Positions 7,911 through 15,556 of a DNA stretch of 24,487 nucleotides are shown here, in pieces. Made by a program: the position numbers and the translations under genes. The stretch's first letter is position 1. Each line of letters opens with the position of its first letter. The notes below the pieces were generated by a model. The model did not search any database. It saw nothing but the letters and a program-made list of their open reading frames with translations, and was not told the DNA's origin. The DNA comes from SIG78 sp045587205 (GTDB lineage Bacteria; Verrucomicrobiota; Lentisphaeria; Victivallales; Victivallaceae): positions 1-24,487 of the forward strand of contig JAZNBV010000100.1 in assembly GCA_045587205.1 (NCBI GenBank), in the 5' to 3' direction.

Positions 7911-8591
7911 ATGAACGGACTTTGCACAGTAGATTTTCATACCCATTTGAACTGGCAAAGTCCGCTGAATACTGCCGATGAAGTTCTGCGGATAGTTTCC
8001 ACTCCGCTGTCACACGCCAATGACCCGGTGCCGGAAAAAGTTGTCCAAACGCTTGAACTGCATCCGTGGGACGGTGCGCCGTGGAGCAGTGACTATATCA
8101 GTTACGCCGGAGAAAAGCGCTTTATCGCCCTGGGCGAAGTCGGACTTGACCGGATCAAAGGCGCTTTAAGCATCGAAGAGCAGAAAAATATCTTTGCCAA
8201 TGCTGTAAAACTGGCGCAGGAGCTCGATAAACCCTTGACCGTTCATTGTGTAAAGTGCTACCCTGATCTGCTGGAAATTTACAAAAATCTGCGCTGGCAG
8301 ATGCCGACGATCATCCACTATTTCCGCGGTAAACTGCCGCTGGCACAGCAGTTGTGGCGCCAGAAAAATTTTATTCTTTCACTGCCGCCGGCGGCACAGA
8401 ATCAGACGGAGTTGTGGGATTTCATCCGGGAAAATCCGGAATACCTGAACCGGATCGTGCTGGAAAGCGATGACCCGGCAGTTGATTGCATAGAAAAACA
8501 TTATCAGATCGCCGCAGCAAAACTTGATATGAGTTTCAAGGATTTGCAATCAGTAATGACAGCCCAATATCGGAGGATCTACTGCCAATGA
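7911..8591 (+). CDS. TatD-family metal-dependent hydrolase
   Basis: A 226-residue amidohydrolase-fold protein of the TatD group, whose members are metal-dependent DNases or phosphodiesterases. The metal-binding set is seen as DFHTH (H10, H12), GEVGLD with E76, VHCVK with H112, IHYFRG with H136 and ESDDP with D187. It is somewhat shorter than the usual 255-270 residues, with a compact N-terminal part. The last four bases overlap the tcdA start, so translation is coupled. The substrate is not known; TatD-family proteins are often annotated only generally. Confidence 0.85.
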   Translation: MNGLCTVDFHTHLNWQSPLNTADEVLRIVSTPLSHANDPVPEKVVQTLELHPWDGAPWSSDYISYAGEKRFIALGEVGLDRIKGALSIEEQKNIFANAVKLAQELDKPLTVHCVKCYPDLLEIYKNLRWQMPTIIHYFRGKLPLAQQLWRQKNFILSLPPAAQNQTELWDFIRENPEYLNRIVLESDDPAVDCIEKHYQIAAAKLDMSFKDLQSVMTAQYRRIYCQ

Positions 8592-9325
8592 ATCAAACTG
8601 AAGAGAATTTTCTGCACCGCACCCGGCTTCTGCTGGGCAATGAAGCAGTTGAACGGCTGCAGAAAAGCCGGGTATTGATTGCCGGTATCGGCGGAGTCGG
8701 CGGCTACGCTGCCGAAGCTCTGGCGCGCGGCGGCATCGGCAGTCTGACTGTTTATGACCCGGACAAAGTGCATATAAGCAATATCAACCGCCAGATACTT
8801 GCGCTGCACAAAGATTGTTCACGCAGCAAAACCGATGTATTGCGCGAACGCCTGCAGGAAATAAATCCCACTCTTGAACTGAACGCCTTTGCTGAAGCGC
8901 TGACGTTGGAAAATATCGCAAATATCATCAAAAACGGCAGTTTTGATTATATAGTCGATGCCATTGACCCGGTCAACGAAAAGTGCTCTCTGCTGGCAGC
9001 AGCTGTACAGCACAATATTCCGGTAATTTCCGCCATGGGCGCCGGATGCCGGCTGGATCCGGCACAGGTGAAATATGCCGATATAAGCAAAACATACAAC
9101 TGCCGTCTTGCCAAAAGTGTACGCGCCAGACTGAAAAAAGAGTACGGTATAACCAAGGGCATCCGGTGTGTATTTTCAGCCGAACCGCCGCTGCCGGAAG
9201 CAGTGAGCAAAAATGCAGACGGATCACTCTGCATAGGCAGTTCATCTTTTATGCCCGGGATTTTCGGACTCTTTATGGCAGCTGAAGTAATCCGCAAGTT
9301 GGGTTGCGCGCGCGAAATGTTATAA
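8588..9325 (+). CDS. tcdA: tRNA threonylcarbamoyladenosine dehydratase (ThiF/E1-like)
   Basis: An E1-like adenylating enzyme expected to cyclise t6A at position 37 of tRNAs to ct6A. The 245 residues start with a Rossmann ATP-binding loop GIGGVGGYAAEALARGGIG (about 33-51) and continue with D57 and NINRQI (65-70), the usual ThiF-family nucleotide contacts. The stretches DAIDPVNEK, GAGCRLDPAQVKYADI, RARLKKEYGI and VFSAEPP are characteristic of TcdA/CsdL rather than ThiF or MoeB. It overlaps the TatD gene by four bases. A new promoter for accD lies just after it. Confidence 0.88.
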   Translation: MNQTEENFLHRTRLLLGNEAVERLQKSRVLIAGIGGVGGYAAEALARGGIGSLTVYDPDKVHISNINRQILALHKDCSRSKTDVLRERLQEINPTLELNAFAEALTLENIANIIKNGSFDYIVDAIDPVNEKCSLLAAAVQHNIPVISAMGAGCRLDPAQVKYADISKTYNCRLAKSVRARLKKEYGITKGIRCVFSAEPPLPEAVSKNADGSLCIGSSSFMPGIFGLFMAAEVIRKLGCAREML

Positions 9326-9341
9326 ATAAATGCAAATAAAT

Positions 9342-9369
9342 TTGAAATATCAGTAAATTGGATTATATT
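9342..9369 (+). promoter_or_regulatory. Probable sigma-70-type promoter for accD
   Basis: TTGAAA (9342-9347) and TATATT (9364-9369) are separated by 16 bases, each one mismatch from consensus. Transcription would start near 9376, leaving a leader of about 75 bases before the accD ATG. The region 9326-9452 is otherwise without a recognisable gene or riboswitch. Confidence 0.6.
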
Positions 9370-9452
9370 AGAAATTCGACGGCGCGCAGCGTTTTATGTT
9401 GTTTGCGGATCGTGATTTTATGAGATTTACAGTTGGATATAAGCGGTAAAAA

Positions 9453-10319
9453 ATGTCGGATTCAAACGGAAAATATTCGACCCTTAAAGTTGGAGTTCAA
9501 GCCAATCCCCATCACAGAATGGCGATTCCGGATGGCGCGTGGGTCAAGTGCAAAGAGTGCGGCCGCACCCTTTACCGGGATCAGCTGGCGGAAAATCTTT
9601 ATGTCTGCAGTTATTGCGCGTGCCATCTGGCAATGAGCATAACCGGGCGTATCCGGCTGCTGACCGATCCGGGCAGTTTTCAGGAATTTGATGAAAATCT
9701 CTCATCTGTTGACTCGCTCGGTTTTGTGGATTCCAAACCCTACACGGCGCGTATTGAAGAAAACAGCAAAAAAACCGGTATGAACGATGCCGTAAAGTGC
9801 GGTTCCGCCACATTGGACGGCCGCAGATATATGCTGGGGATAATGGATTTCCGCTATATGGGCGCAAGTATGGGCTCGGTAGTGGGCGAAAAGATCACCC
9901 GTCTGGTGGAAAGAGCCACCGCTGAAAAAGTTCCAGTGGTATTGGTGACCGCCTCCGGTGGGGCTCGTATGCAGGAAGGTATCCTGAGTTTGATGCAGAT
10001 GGCAAAAACCTCCGGAGCATTGGAACGCCACGCGGAAGCGGGATTGGGCTACATCGTGCTTTTGACCAACCCGACATACGGCGGGGTGACAGCAAGTTTT
10101 GCAACTCTCGGAGATATAATATTGTCAGAACCCGGAGCGATGGTCGGTTTTGCCGGTCCCCGGGTGATTCAGGAAACAACCAATTCCAAATTGCCGGAAA
10201 ATTTCCAGACGGCGGAATTTTTGCTGGAAAAGGGATTGATCGACCGGGTGGTCGAACGCAAAGCACAGCGCAAAGAGCTTTCGCAGATATTGGAAGCATT
10301 TGGAGCGCCGCTTGCGTAA
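9453..10319 (+). CDS. accD: Acetyl-CoA carboxylase carboxyltransferase subunit beta
   Basis: The beta half of the carboxyltransferase that makes malonyl-CoA for fatty acid synthesis; it works with AccA, which is not in the window. The 288 residues start with the zinc ribbon, two CxxC pairs at C33/C36 and C52/C55 (WVKCKECGRTL and VCSYC). The crotonase-like carboxyltransferase core follows, with GASMGSVVGEKI, TASGGARMQEGI and PTYGGVTASFATLGD (acyl-CoA and oxyanion-hole glycines). ENFQTAEFLLEKGLID near the C-terminus is standard for AccD. The ribosome site is weak. A promoter is visible about 85 bases upstream, and the SRP RNA gene follows within 25 bases. Confidence 0.95.
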   Translation: MSDSNGKYSTLKVGVQANPHHRMAIPDGAWVKCKECGRTLYRDQLAENLYVCSYCACHLAMSITGRIRLLTDPGSFQEFDENLSSVDSLGFVDSKPYTARIEENSKKTGMNDAVKCGSATLDGRRYMLGIMDFRYMGASMGSVVGEKITRLVERATAEKVPVVLVTASGGARMQEGILSLMQMAKTSGALERHAEAGLGYIVLLTNPTYGGVTASFATLGDIILSEPGAMVGFAGPRVIQETTNSKLPENFQTAEFLLEKGLIDRVVERKAQRKELSQILEAFGAPLA

Positions 10320-10340
10320 GTAAAGCAAGTTGATTTTTTT
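10311..10340 (+). terminator. Weak terminator-like hairpin at the accD stop
   Basis: CTTGC (10311-10315) can pair with GCAAG (10325-10329) around a nine-base loop, followed by TTGATTTTTTT. The stem is only five pairs and overlaps the accD stop codon, so it may only partly terminate. No separate promoter for the downstream SRP RNA is evident between accD and the RNA. Confidence 0.4.
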
Positions 10341-10445
10341 GCCGCCGGGTCGGAACCTGTGCGCTGCGGACGGGTGAACCGGGTCAGGTGGGGAACCAAG
10401 CAGCCCTAAATCCAGAAACAGGTGCACAGGTTCCGATTCGGCGGA
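10341..10445 (+). ncRNA. ffs: Signal recognition particle RNA, small bacterial type (4.5S)
   Basis: RNA scaffold of the bacterial signal recognition particle, binding Ffh and guiding ribosomes to FtsY at the membrane. The sequence folds as one long hairpin. CCGCCG (10342-10347) pairs with CGGCGG (10439-10444). GGAACCTGTGC (10352-10362) pairs with GCACAGGTTCC (10424-10434). The conserved Ffh-binding domain is at the tip: GTCAGG (10383-10388), the GGAA tetraloop (10392-10395) and AGCAGCC (10399-10405). About 105 bases suits the short form without an Alu domain. It is followed by a short T-rich stretch. The receptor gene ftsY is in this window at 19981. Exact ends are estimated from the outer stem. 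Confidence 0.93.
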
Positions 10446-10467
10446 ATTTTTATTTTGAGGTAAAATT

Positions 10468-11205
10468 ATGGCAAGATGGGACGGACGCGCAAACGATTGC
10501 TTGCGCAAGTTGGAAATCACGCCGGGCTTTTTGAGTCATCCGGCAGGATCGGTTTTGATAAGCACCGGCAATACGCGGGTAATTTGCGCGGCAAGTCTGG
10601 AAAACAGCGTTCCGCCGTGGATGAAAGCGCAAAAAGTTTCCGGTGGCTGGGCGACCAGCGAATACGGTATGCTCCCTGCATCCACCCACGACCGTATGAA
10701 ACGCGAAGCCGCATCCGGCAAGCAGTCCGGCAGAACCGTTGAAATCCAGCGTTTGATCGGCAGATCGTTGCGCGCAGCAGTTGATTTGGAAAAACTCGAA
10801 GGTCACACTCTGCATCTGGATTGCGATGTGATCGATGCTGACGGCGGCACCCGCTGTGCCAGTATCAGCGGTGCGGCAGTGGCGGCAGCGCTGGCATTGA
10901 ACACACCTGAAGCGTTGGAAAAATTCGGTCCCGGTGCCTTCAAAGAGCTGGTTGCCGCAGTAAGTGTAGGCATTGTCAACGGCGAAGCAGTGCTGGATTT
11001 GAATTATCCGGAAGATTCCAATGCGGAAGTGGATATGAATATAATTATGACCGAATCTATGGAACTTATCGAAGTGCAGGGCACAGCGGAAGGCGCGCCA
11101 TTTTCCCGCAAGCAGCTCAACGAACTCATTGATCTGGCGGAAGTCGGCTTGAAACAGATTTTTGCTGCCCAGCGCGCTGTGCTTGCATCACACAATATAC
11201 AATAA
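10468..11205 (+). CDS. rph: Ribonuclease PH
   Basis: Phosphate-dependent 3'-to-5' exoribonuclease that trims tRNA 3' ends and takes part in rRNA turnover; it acts as a hexamer of trimmed dimers. The 245 residues begin WDGRANDCLRKLEITPGF, a family start. The phosphate and RNA site is visible in GMLPASTHDRMKRE (R76, R79), GKQSGRTVEIQRLIGRSLRA (R89, R95) and LDCDVIDADGGTR (D118, D120, R129). Length and motifs agree with an intact enzyme. GAGG lies about eight bases before the ATG. It sits 22 bases after the SRP RNA and 18 bases before dnaX. Confidence 0.95.
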   Translation: MARWDGRANDCLRKLEITPGFLSHPAGSVLISTGNTRVICAASLENSVPPWMKAQKVSGGWATSEYGMLPASTHDRMKREAASGKQSGRTVEIQRLIGRSLRAAVDLEKLEGHTLHLDCDVIDADGGTRCASISGAAVAAALALNTPEALEKFGPGAFKELVAAVSVGIVNGEAVLDLNYPEDSNAEVDMNIIMTESMELIEVQGTAEGAPFSRKQLNELIDLAEVGLKQIFAAQRAVLASHNIQ

Positions 11206-11223
11206 AGAGGAAAAACGGTTTTT

Positions 11224-13341
11224 ATGAGCAGTCATCAGGTAATAGCCCGCAAGTGGCGGCCGCAGAAGTTCGGCGATGTAGTAGGACAAACTCACGTCAT
11301 ACGCACATTGCGCAACGCCATTGCCTCGAACCGGGTGGGGCACGCCTATCTGCTTGTAGGACCGCGCGGCATCGGCAAAACCACAATTGCCCGTATTTTT
11401 GCCAAAGCAATAAATTGCGAAAATCCGCACGACGGCGAACCCTGCTGCGAATGCAGTTCCTGCAAAGCGCTTGCCGCAGAAAACAGTCTGGATGTTATAG
11501 AAATCGACGCCGCCAGCCGTAACAGCGTGGAACATATGCGTGCGTTGAGCGAAGAAGCATACCATATGCCGGTGGCAAGCAAATACAAGATCTACATCAT
11601 TGACGAAGTGCATATGCTTTCCAAAGCGGCGTGGAACGCGCTTTTGAAAACCGTTGAAGAGCCGCCGGCACACGTCAAATTCATCTTTGCCACAACCGAG
11701 GCACACCTGGTGCTGCCCACGATCGTATCGCGCTGTCAGCGTTTTGATCTGCGCCCGATTGCCGGCAATCTGATATTGTCACGGCTGAAATTGATTGCCG
11801 AAAGCGAAAATGTCAAGATCGCACCTGAAGCGTTGAGCGCCATTGCCCGCGCCGCCGAAGGCGGTATGCGCGATGCCCAGTCCTCGCTGGAACAGATGCT
11901 GGCGTTTTTCGGAGGACAGAATCAGGAGATCGCTGCCGAACAGGTACTGGAACTCTTCGGTCTGACTAACGCAGTGGAACTGGATACACTCATAGCAGCA
12001 ATGCTCCAGAATCAGCCGGGACCGGTAGTGACCGTAGTCAACCAGCTGGCGGGGCGGGGCAGAAATCTGGAAACACTCTTCGATGATGTTTTGGAAATGC
12101 TCCGCGGCGCGGAACTTATGCATATACTCAACAATCCCGGCGCAGTGCTGGACTTTGACGATGAAAAATTGGAGCGCTGCCGCAAACTGGCAATGCTGAC
12201 CACGCCGGAAGTATTGCGCTGTTTTATGGAAAATCTTGCTCCGGTGGGCAGAGTCCTGCACGAAGCATTGAATAAGGCAATCTATCTGGAATCGATTCTG
12301 CTCAAAGCTATGCACGAAGCACACGCGCCGACCGTCGGCGATGTGCTGACCAGGCTCAATCAGCTGCGCGGTGCCGGAGAATTGCAGTTTATCGATCAGA
12401 TACCCTCTTTTCAGCAGCAGCCGGCAAAGGCAATGCCCTGCGTGCTGCCGGAAATAACGCCTGCTCCGGAAAAAAAAACACTTGTAAATGAAGTTCCGCC
12501 GGCAGCTGCCCCGGCAGTACAGCCCGAACCGGAGGTGCAATCTGAACCGGTGATCCAAGCGGAAGAAACGGCTGCGGCAACAACCCCGGCACCAGAAATC
12601 ACACCGGCAGTTGAACCGGAACCGGAAATTCAGGAACCGGAGATCGAAGAAGTTTCATCCGTTTCTTCTGTCCCGCCCGCAGCAGAACCGATCACGCCGG
12701 AACCGGCAGAAACTACGGCAAATACCGCCGACCAGATGCTGGATATGTGGAATAAACTGCTTGCAGCGGCGGCAAGTCAGGCGCCGGAACTGCCGCTGCA
12801 GAATTGCCGCCCGGAAAGTCTGCGCAATTCGGTTCTTACCATAGCCGGTAGTGCCGATGCAATAGCGATTATGCGCAAAGCACGCCTGAAACTGCTGACA
12901 ATGCTGCAGAGCATCAGCGGCAATTGGGCAATACTGGTGGATTTTGTCAACACTGCTCCGGAAACAGTTTCCGTACCGGAAATGACGGAGCAGGAAGCCA
13001 TACCAGCAGAATCCTCTGCGGAAGAGGAGGTCGTTTTCAGCAACGTTGAAACAGCGATCCCGGCAGAAAATCAGGCTGAAGATATTTTTTCAGAACCAGT
13101 TGAACCCATTGAAATACAGAATTTTACAGAATCTTCCTTTGAAAATGAAAGCGGTTTTATTGAACTGGGTGACGGCGAAATGCTCCCCGGCGATATGGAA
13201 GAACCCTCCCGTGCAGATCTGGGGTATTCCAAACGCAGTGTGATCCATAAACCGGAAGAAGTGGAAGCTACTGCCAAATTGCCGCCGGTACAAAAAGTAC
13301 TGGATCTTTTCAATGGAGAAATAGTCGATATACACGCATAA
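11224..13341 (+). CDS. dnaX: DNA polymerase III subunit tau (and possibly gamma)
   Basis: ATPase of the clamp loader that opens the sliding clamp and, as tau, couples polymerases at the replication fork. Residues 1-170 hold the AAA+ core: start HQVIARKWRPQKFGDVVGQ, Walker A GPRGIGKTT (46-54), a zinc module with C65, C74/C75, C77 and C80, Walker B DEVH (127-130) and the SRC motif (169-171). Lid and collar domains run to about 390. A Pro/Glu-rich linker covers about 410-515. A C-terminal helical domain (about 520-590) then ends in an acidic tail. The full product is 705 residues. A run of nine A at codons 416-419 could yield a gamma form (see separate entry). Followed by ebfC and recR, as in many bacteria. 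Confidence 0.95.
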   Translation: MSSHQVIARKWRPQKFGDVVGQTHVIRTLRNAIASNRVGHAYLLVGPRGIGKTTIARIFAKAINCENPHDGEPCCECSSCKALAAENSLDVIEIDAASRNSVEHMRALSEEAYHMPVASKYKIYIIDEVHMLSKAAWNALLKTVEEPPAHVKFIFATTEAHLVLPTIVSRCQRFDLRPIAGNLILSRLKLIAESENVKIAPEALSAIARAAEGGMRDAQSSLEQMLAFFGGQNQEIAAEQVLELFGLTNAVELDTLIAAMLQNQPGPVVTVVNQLAGRGRNLETLFDDVLEMLRGAELMHILNNPGAVLDFDDEKLERCRKLAMLTTPEVLRCFMENLAPVGRVLHEALNKAIYLESILLKAMHEAHAPTVGDVLTRLNQLRGAGELQFIDQIPSFQQQPAKAMPCVLPEITPAPEKKTLVNEVPPAAAPAVQPEPEVQSEPVIQAEETAAATTPAPEITPAVEPEPEIQEPEIEEVSSVSSVPPAAEPITPEPAETTANTADQMLDMWNKLLAAAASQAPELPLQNCRPESLRNSVLTIAGSADAIAIMRKARLKLLTMLQSISGNWAILVDFVNTAPETVSVPEMTEQEAIPAESSAEEEVVFSNVETAIPAENQAEDIFSEPVEPIEIQNFTESSFENESGFIELGDGEMLPGDMEEPSRADLGYSKRSVIHKPEEVEATAKLPPVQKVLDLFNGEIVDIHA
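12470..12478 (+). promoter_or_regulatory. A9 run in dnaX: candidate slippage/frameshift site for gamma
   Basis: Nine consecutive A occur in dnaX across codons E416, K417, K418 and T419. Adding one A, or a -1 ribosomal shift on A-AAA-AAA, gives N-T-C-K and then TGA, a 422-residue product. Losing one A gives H-L and then TAA, a 420-residue product. Either would stop at the junction between the collar domain and the Pro/Glu linker, close to the length of E. coli gamma (431). No strong upstream ribosome-site stimulator is seen; a small hairpin GCCGG/CCGGC is present at 12498-12515. Confidence 0.55.
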
Positions 13342-13372
13342 GTAATTTATATACAAAACAAGGAGCAGAAAA

Positions 13373-13687
13373 ATGTTCGGCAACCTCGGTGAGATGGCAA
13401 ATCTCCTCAAAAAAGTCAAAGATATCCAGAAAAATATGGCAGAACTTAAAGCGGAAATGGCTCGCAGTGAATACAGCGCCGCCAGCGCAGACAACGAAGT
13501 AGTGGTAGTGGTCAGCGGCGATTTTATGGTCAAAAGCGTGACCGTATCATCTGCTGCCGCCGGCCGCAGTGATCTGGGCAATATCATTACCTGCACAGCC
13601 AATGCCGCACTTGCCGCTGCCAAAAGCGCAATGCAGAGCAAGATGCAGGAACTTTCCGGCGGGATGAACCTGCCGGGTCTTTTCTGA
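13373..13687 (+). CDS. YbaB/EbfC-family nucleoid-associated protein
   Basis: A 104-residue DNA-binding protein of the YbaB/EbfC family, which forms dimers and coats or compacts DNA. The pattern is typical: an N-terminal helix rich in Lys and Met (MANLLKKVKDIQKNMAELKA), a central beta sheet (EVVVVVSGDFMVKSVTV) and a C-terminal helix with repeated Ala/Lys and Met (KSAMQSKMQELSGGMNLPGLF). The placement between dnaX and recR is the conserved one and supports the call. AAGGAG is seen 8 bases before the ATG. The gap to recR is 13 bases. Confidence 0.92.
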   Translation: MFGNLGEMANLLKKVKDIQKNMAELKAEMARSEYSAASADNEVVVVVSGDFMVKSVTVSSAAAGRSDLGNIITCTANAALAAAKSAMQSKMQELSGGMNLPGLF

Positions 13688-13700
13688 AAGGTAAAAAACA

Positions 13701-14315
13701 ATGAGCAGTGCCGACAGTGAATATCCTGTTGCGTTGGAAGAGGTCATCAGCCAGCTGCGCCGCCTGCCGGGTGTAGGCAAACGCGGCGCCGAGCGTATGG
13801 CACTGGCACTGCTCAAATTCACACCGGAAGAACTTCAGCTTTTCGGAGAAACCATTGCCCAACTGCCCGAAAACACTTTTTACTGCCCGGTTTGCGGCAA
13901 TCTGACTGACAGCAATACGCCCTGCAGTATCTGCAGTTCCCCGCGGCGCGACGAATCGGTCATCTGCGTGGTGGAAGATTTTACGCGCATTGCCGGAATC
14001 GAAAAATCCGGCGGGTTCCACGGGCTTTATCACGTTCTGGGGGGGCGTCTTTCGCCGCTGGATGATGAAACTGAAGATACTTTGCGGATCGCCGCATTGG
14101 AAAAGCGTCTGGAATCCGGCAAAGTCAAAGAATTGATTCTGGCGCTGGGCGGCGATGTGGAAAGCCGTGCCACGGCAATCTATCTGGCACGGAAATTCGA
14201 AGATAAGGTCGGCAGGATCACCAAGCTCGCCCAGGGGCTGCCAGCCGGGGCGGATCTTGCCTATGCCGACAGTGCCACGATCCTGGCGGCGTTGAACAAC
14301 CGCAATGCGCTCTGA
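13701..14315 (+). CDS. recR: Recombination mediator protein RecR
   Basis: Part of the RecFOR pathway that loads RecA on gapped DNA. The 204 residues show the N-terminal helix-hairpin-helix (LRRLPGVGKRGAERMA, about 20-34), a C4 zinc finger with C62, C65, C75 and C78 (YCPVCG and PCSIC), and the Toprim domain starting at VICVVED with GLYHVLGGRLSPLD. The C-terminal stretch GLPAGADLAYADSATILAAL is diagnostic of RecR. Length is normal. It is probably co-transcribed with dnaX and ebfC. Confidence 0.95.
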   Translation: MSSADSEYPVALEEVISQLRRLPGVGKRGAERMALALLKFTPEELQLFGETIAQLPENTFYCPVCGNLTDSNTPCSICSSPRRDESVICVVEDFTRIAGIEKSGGFHGLYHVLGGRLSPLDDETEDTLRIAALEKRLESGKVKELILALGGDVESRATAIYLARKFEDKVGRITKLAQGLPAGADLAYADSATILAALNNRNAL

Positions 14316-14327
14316 AAAGCGTATTGC
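14302..14327 (+). other. Hairpin spanning the recR stop codon
   Basis: GCAATGCGCT (14302-14311) pairs with AGCGTATTGC (14318-14327) over ten positions with one G-T pair, around a six-base loop containing the recR stop. There is no T run directly after it, so it is not a standard intrinsic terminator; it may stabilise the 3' end of the dnaX-ebfC-recR message. Confidence 0.4.
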
Positions 14328-14382
14328 TTAACAGTTTATAAGAATTTTTGATCTCTGAAAATCAGACGGCGGGTTTGCAACT

Positions 14383-15528
14383 ATGAAAATACTGTTGGGT
14401 GGGGTTCCGTTTGGCGGGGGAAATATCGGCGACGAAGCGATTCTGGACTGCGTGGTTCGGATCTTCCGGCGCAATTTTCCTGATGCCGAGCTGACAGCGG
14501 CAACTTCGGCAATGGAAGTTACTGCCCGACGCTGTAAAATTTCCACCTTGCCGGCTTACGGCTTTGATCCGTTGCTTACACTCCGCGATTTCCGGAAAAG
14601 TGTAAAAAATTTCGATATGTTTGTCTGGGCGGGCGGCACCGGTCTTTCTGATTATCCGCACATCGGGGCATCACTTCTGGAAACGGCACAGGATCTCAAA
14701 GTCAAAACCGTTATCTGGCAGGTGGGTATGAACCGCGAACTCAATCCGGATTACTTTCAGCTGCACGGCAGAGCATTTAAATTTGCCGCGCTGTTCGGCA
14801 TAACACATTACATCGAAAAAATGCTGGAAAACCGCATCCGTGAACGGCTGCAAAGCTGTGTATCGCGCTGCGATCTGGTGGTGCTGCGCGATCAGCCGAG
14901 TTTGATAGAACTGCACAATTCCGGCGAATTTCCGGCGGCATTTTACGGTGCCGATTCAGTTATACTGCAAACCGCATCGCCGGGGCAGCTCCTGAAATCC
15001 GACAGCCGCAGCCGCCGCTCGGTAGGTATCTGTATAGCAGAAAAACTCAACCGGGTGAAATTTCAGCAGGCGTATGAATTTCTGCAGCGGCTGCAGCGCG
15101 AACTTGATGTGCGGCTGGTCTTTATACCGATGACCGCCAATGACCGCAGAATAATGGAACCGATGGCGGAATTGCTGAAAAGCGATCCGGATAATGTACT
15201 TGCAGATTATACCAATCCTGAAGATATACAGAATATCATCAGCAGCTGCAGTTTGCTGATAAGCGGCCGTCTGCAGTTGACCATAATGGCACTCAATTCG
15301 CTGATACCGGGTATCGGAGTAGCAAATTCCAGCAAGATCGCCAACTGCCTGAATATGTACGGTCTGCCGGTATTCAATAACCAGAGTACCATTGATTTTG
15401 AAGAACTTTTCCGCGAATGTACCCGCTGGCTGAATACACCTGATTTTGCCAAACGCGCCCAAAGCGTGCGCGAACGGATGCTTTCAAGACTGGAAATGAG
15501 CGAAAAATATCTGCGCCAGCTGGTGTAA
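14383..15528 (+). CDS. Polysaccharide pyruvyl transferase family protein (CsaB-like)
   Basis: A 381-residue protein of the polysaccharide pyruvyl transferase family, whose members (for example CsaB) add ketal pyruvate to cell-surface sugars. The N-terminal glycine-rich motif GGVPFGGGNIGDEAILD is typical. The middle part contains WAGGTGLSD and LVVLRDQPSLIELHNSG, and the donor-site region is ISGRLQLTIMALNSLIPGIG. In relatives I know, that last motif reads SxRLH. Here the His position is Gln (Q298, with R296 kept), so activity or specificity may differ. No signal peptide or membrane segment is seen, consistent with cytoplasmic action. It precedes a fucosidase gene and may serve surface polysaccharide metabolism. 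Confidence 0.75.
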   Translation: MKILLGGVPFGGGNIGDEAILDCVVRIFRRNFPDAELTAATSAMEVTARRCKISTLPAYGFDPLLTLRDFRKSVKNFDMFVWAGGTGLSDYPHIGASLLETAQDLKVKTVIWQVGMNRELNPDYFQLHGRAFKFAALFGITHYIEKMLENRIRERLQSCVSRCDLVVLRDQPSLIELHNSGEFPAAFYGADSVILQTASPGQLLKSDSRSRRSVGICIAEKLNRVKFQQAYEFLQRLQRELDVRLVFIPMTANDRRIMEPMAELLKSDPDNVLADYTNPEDIQNIISSCSLLISGRLQLTIMALNSLIPGIGVANSSKIANCLNMYGLPVFNNQSTIDFEELFRECTRWLNTPDFAKRAQSVRERMLSRLEMSEKYLRQLV

Positions 15529-15544
15529 AAAAATTTTTTCATAC

Positions 15545-15550
15545 AAGGAG
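15545..15550 (+). promoter_or_regulatory. Ribosome binding site fixing the fucosidase start
   Basis: AAGGAG lies six bases before ATG at 15557. An in-frame TTG directly after it at 15551 would be too close to be used, so the ATG is taken as the start. Confidence 0.8.
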
Positions 15551-15556
15551 TTGACA

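Noticed and set aside
11779..12558. Minus-strand open frame of 259 codons
   Set aside because: It lies entirely inside dnaX on the other strand and shows no domain.
12520..12720. Repeated Pro/Glu codons in dnaX as a possible tandem DNA repeat
   Set aside because: The repeats are loose in amino acid and DNA sequence; this is the usual low-complexity linker before the tau C-terminal domain.
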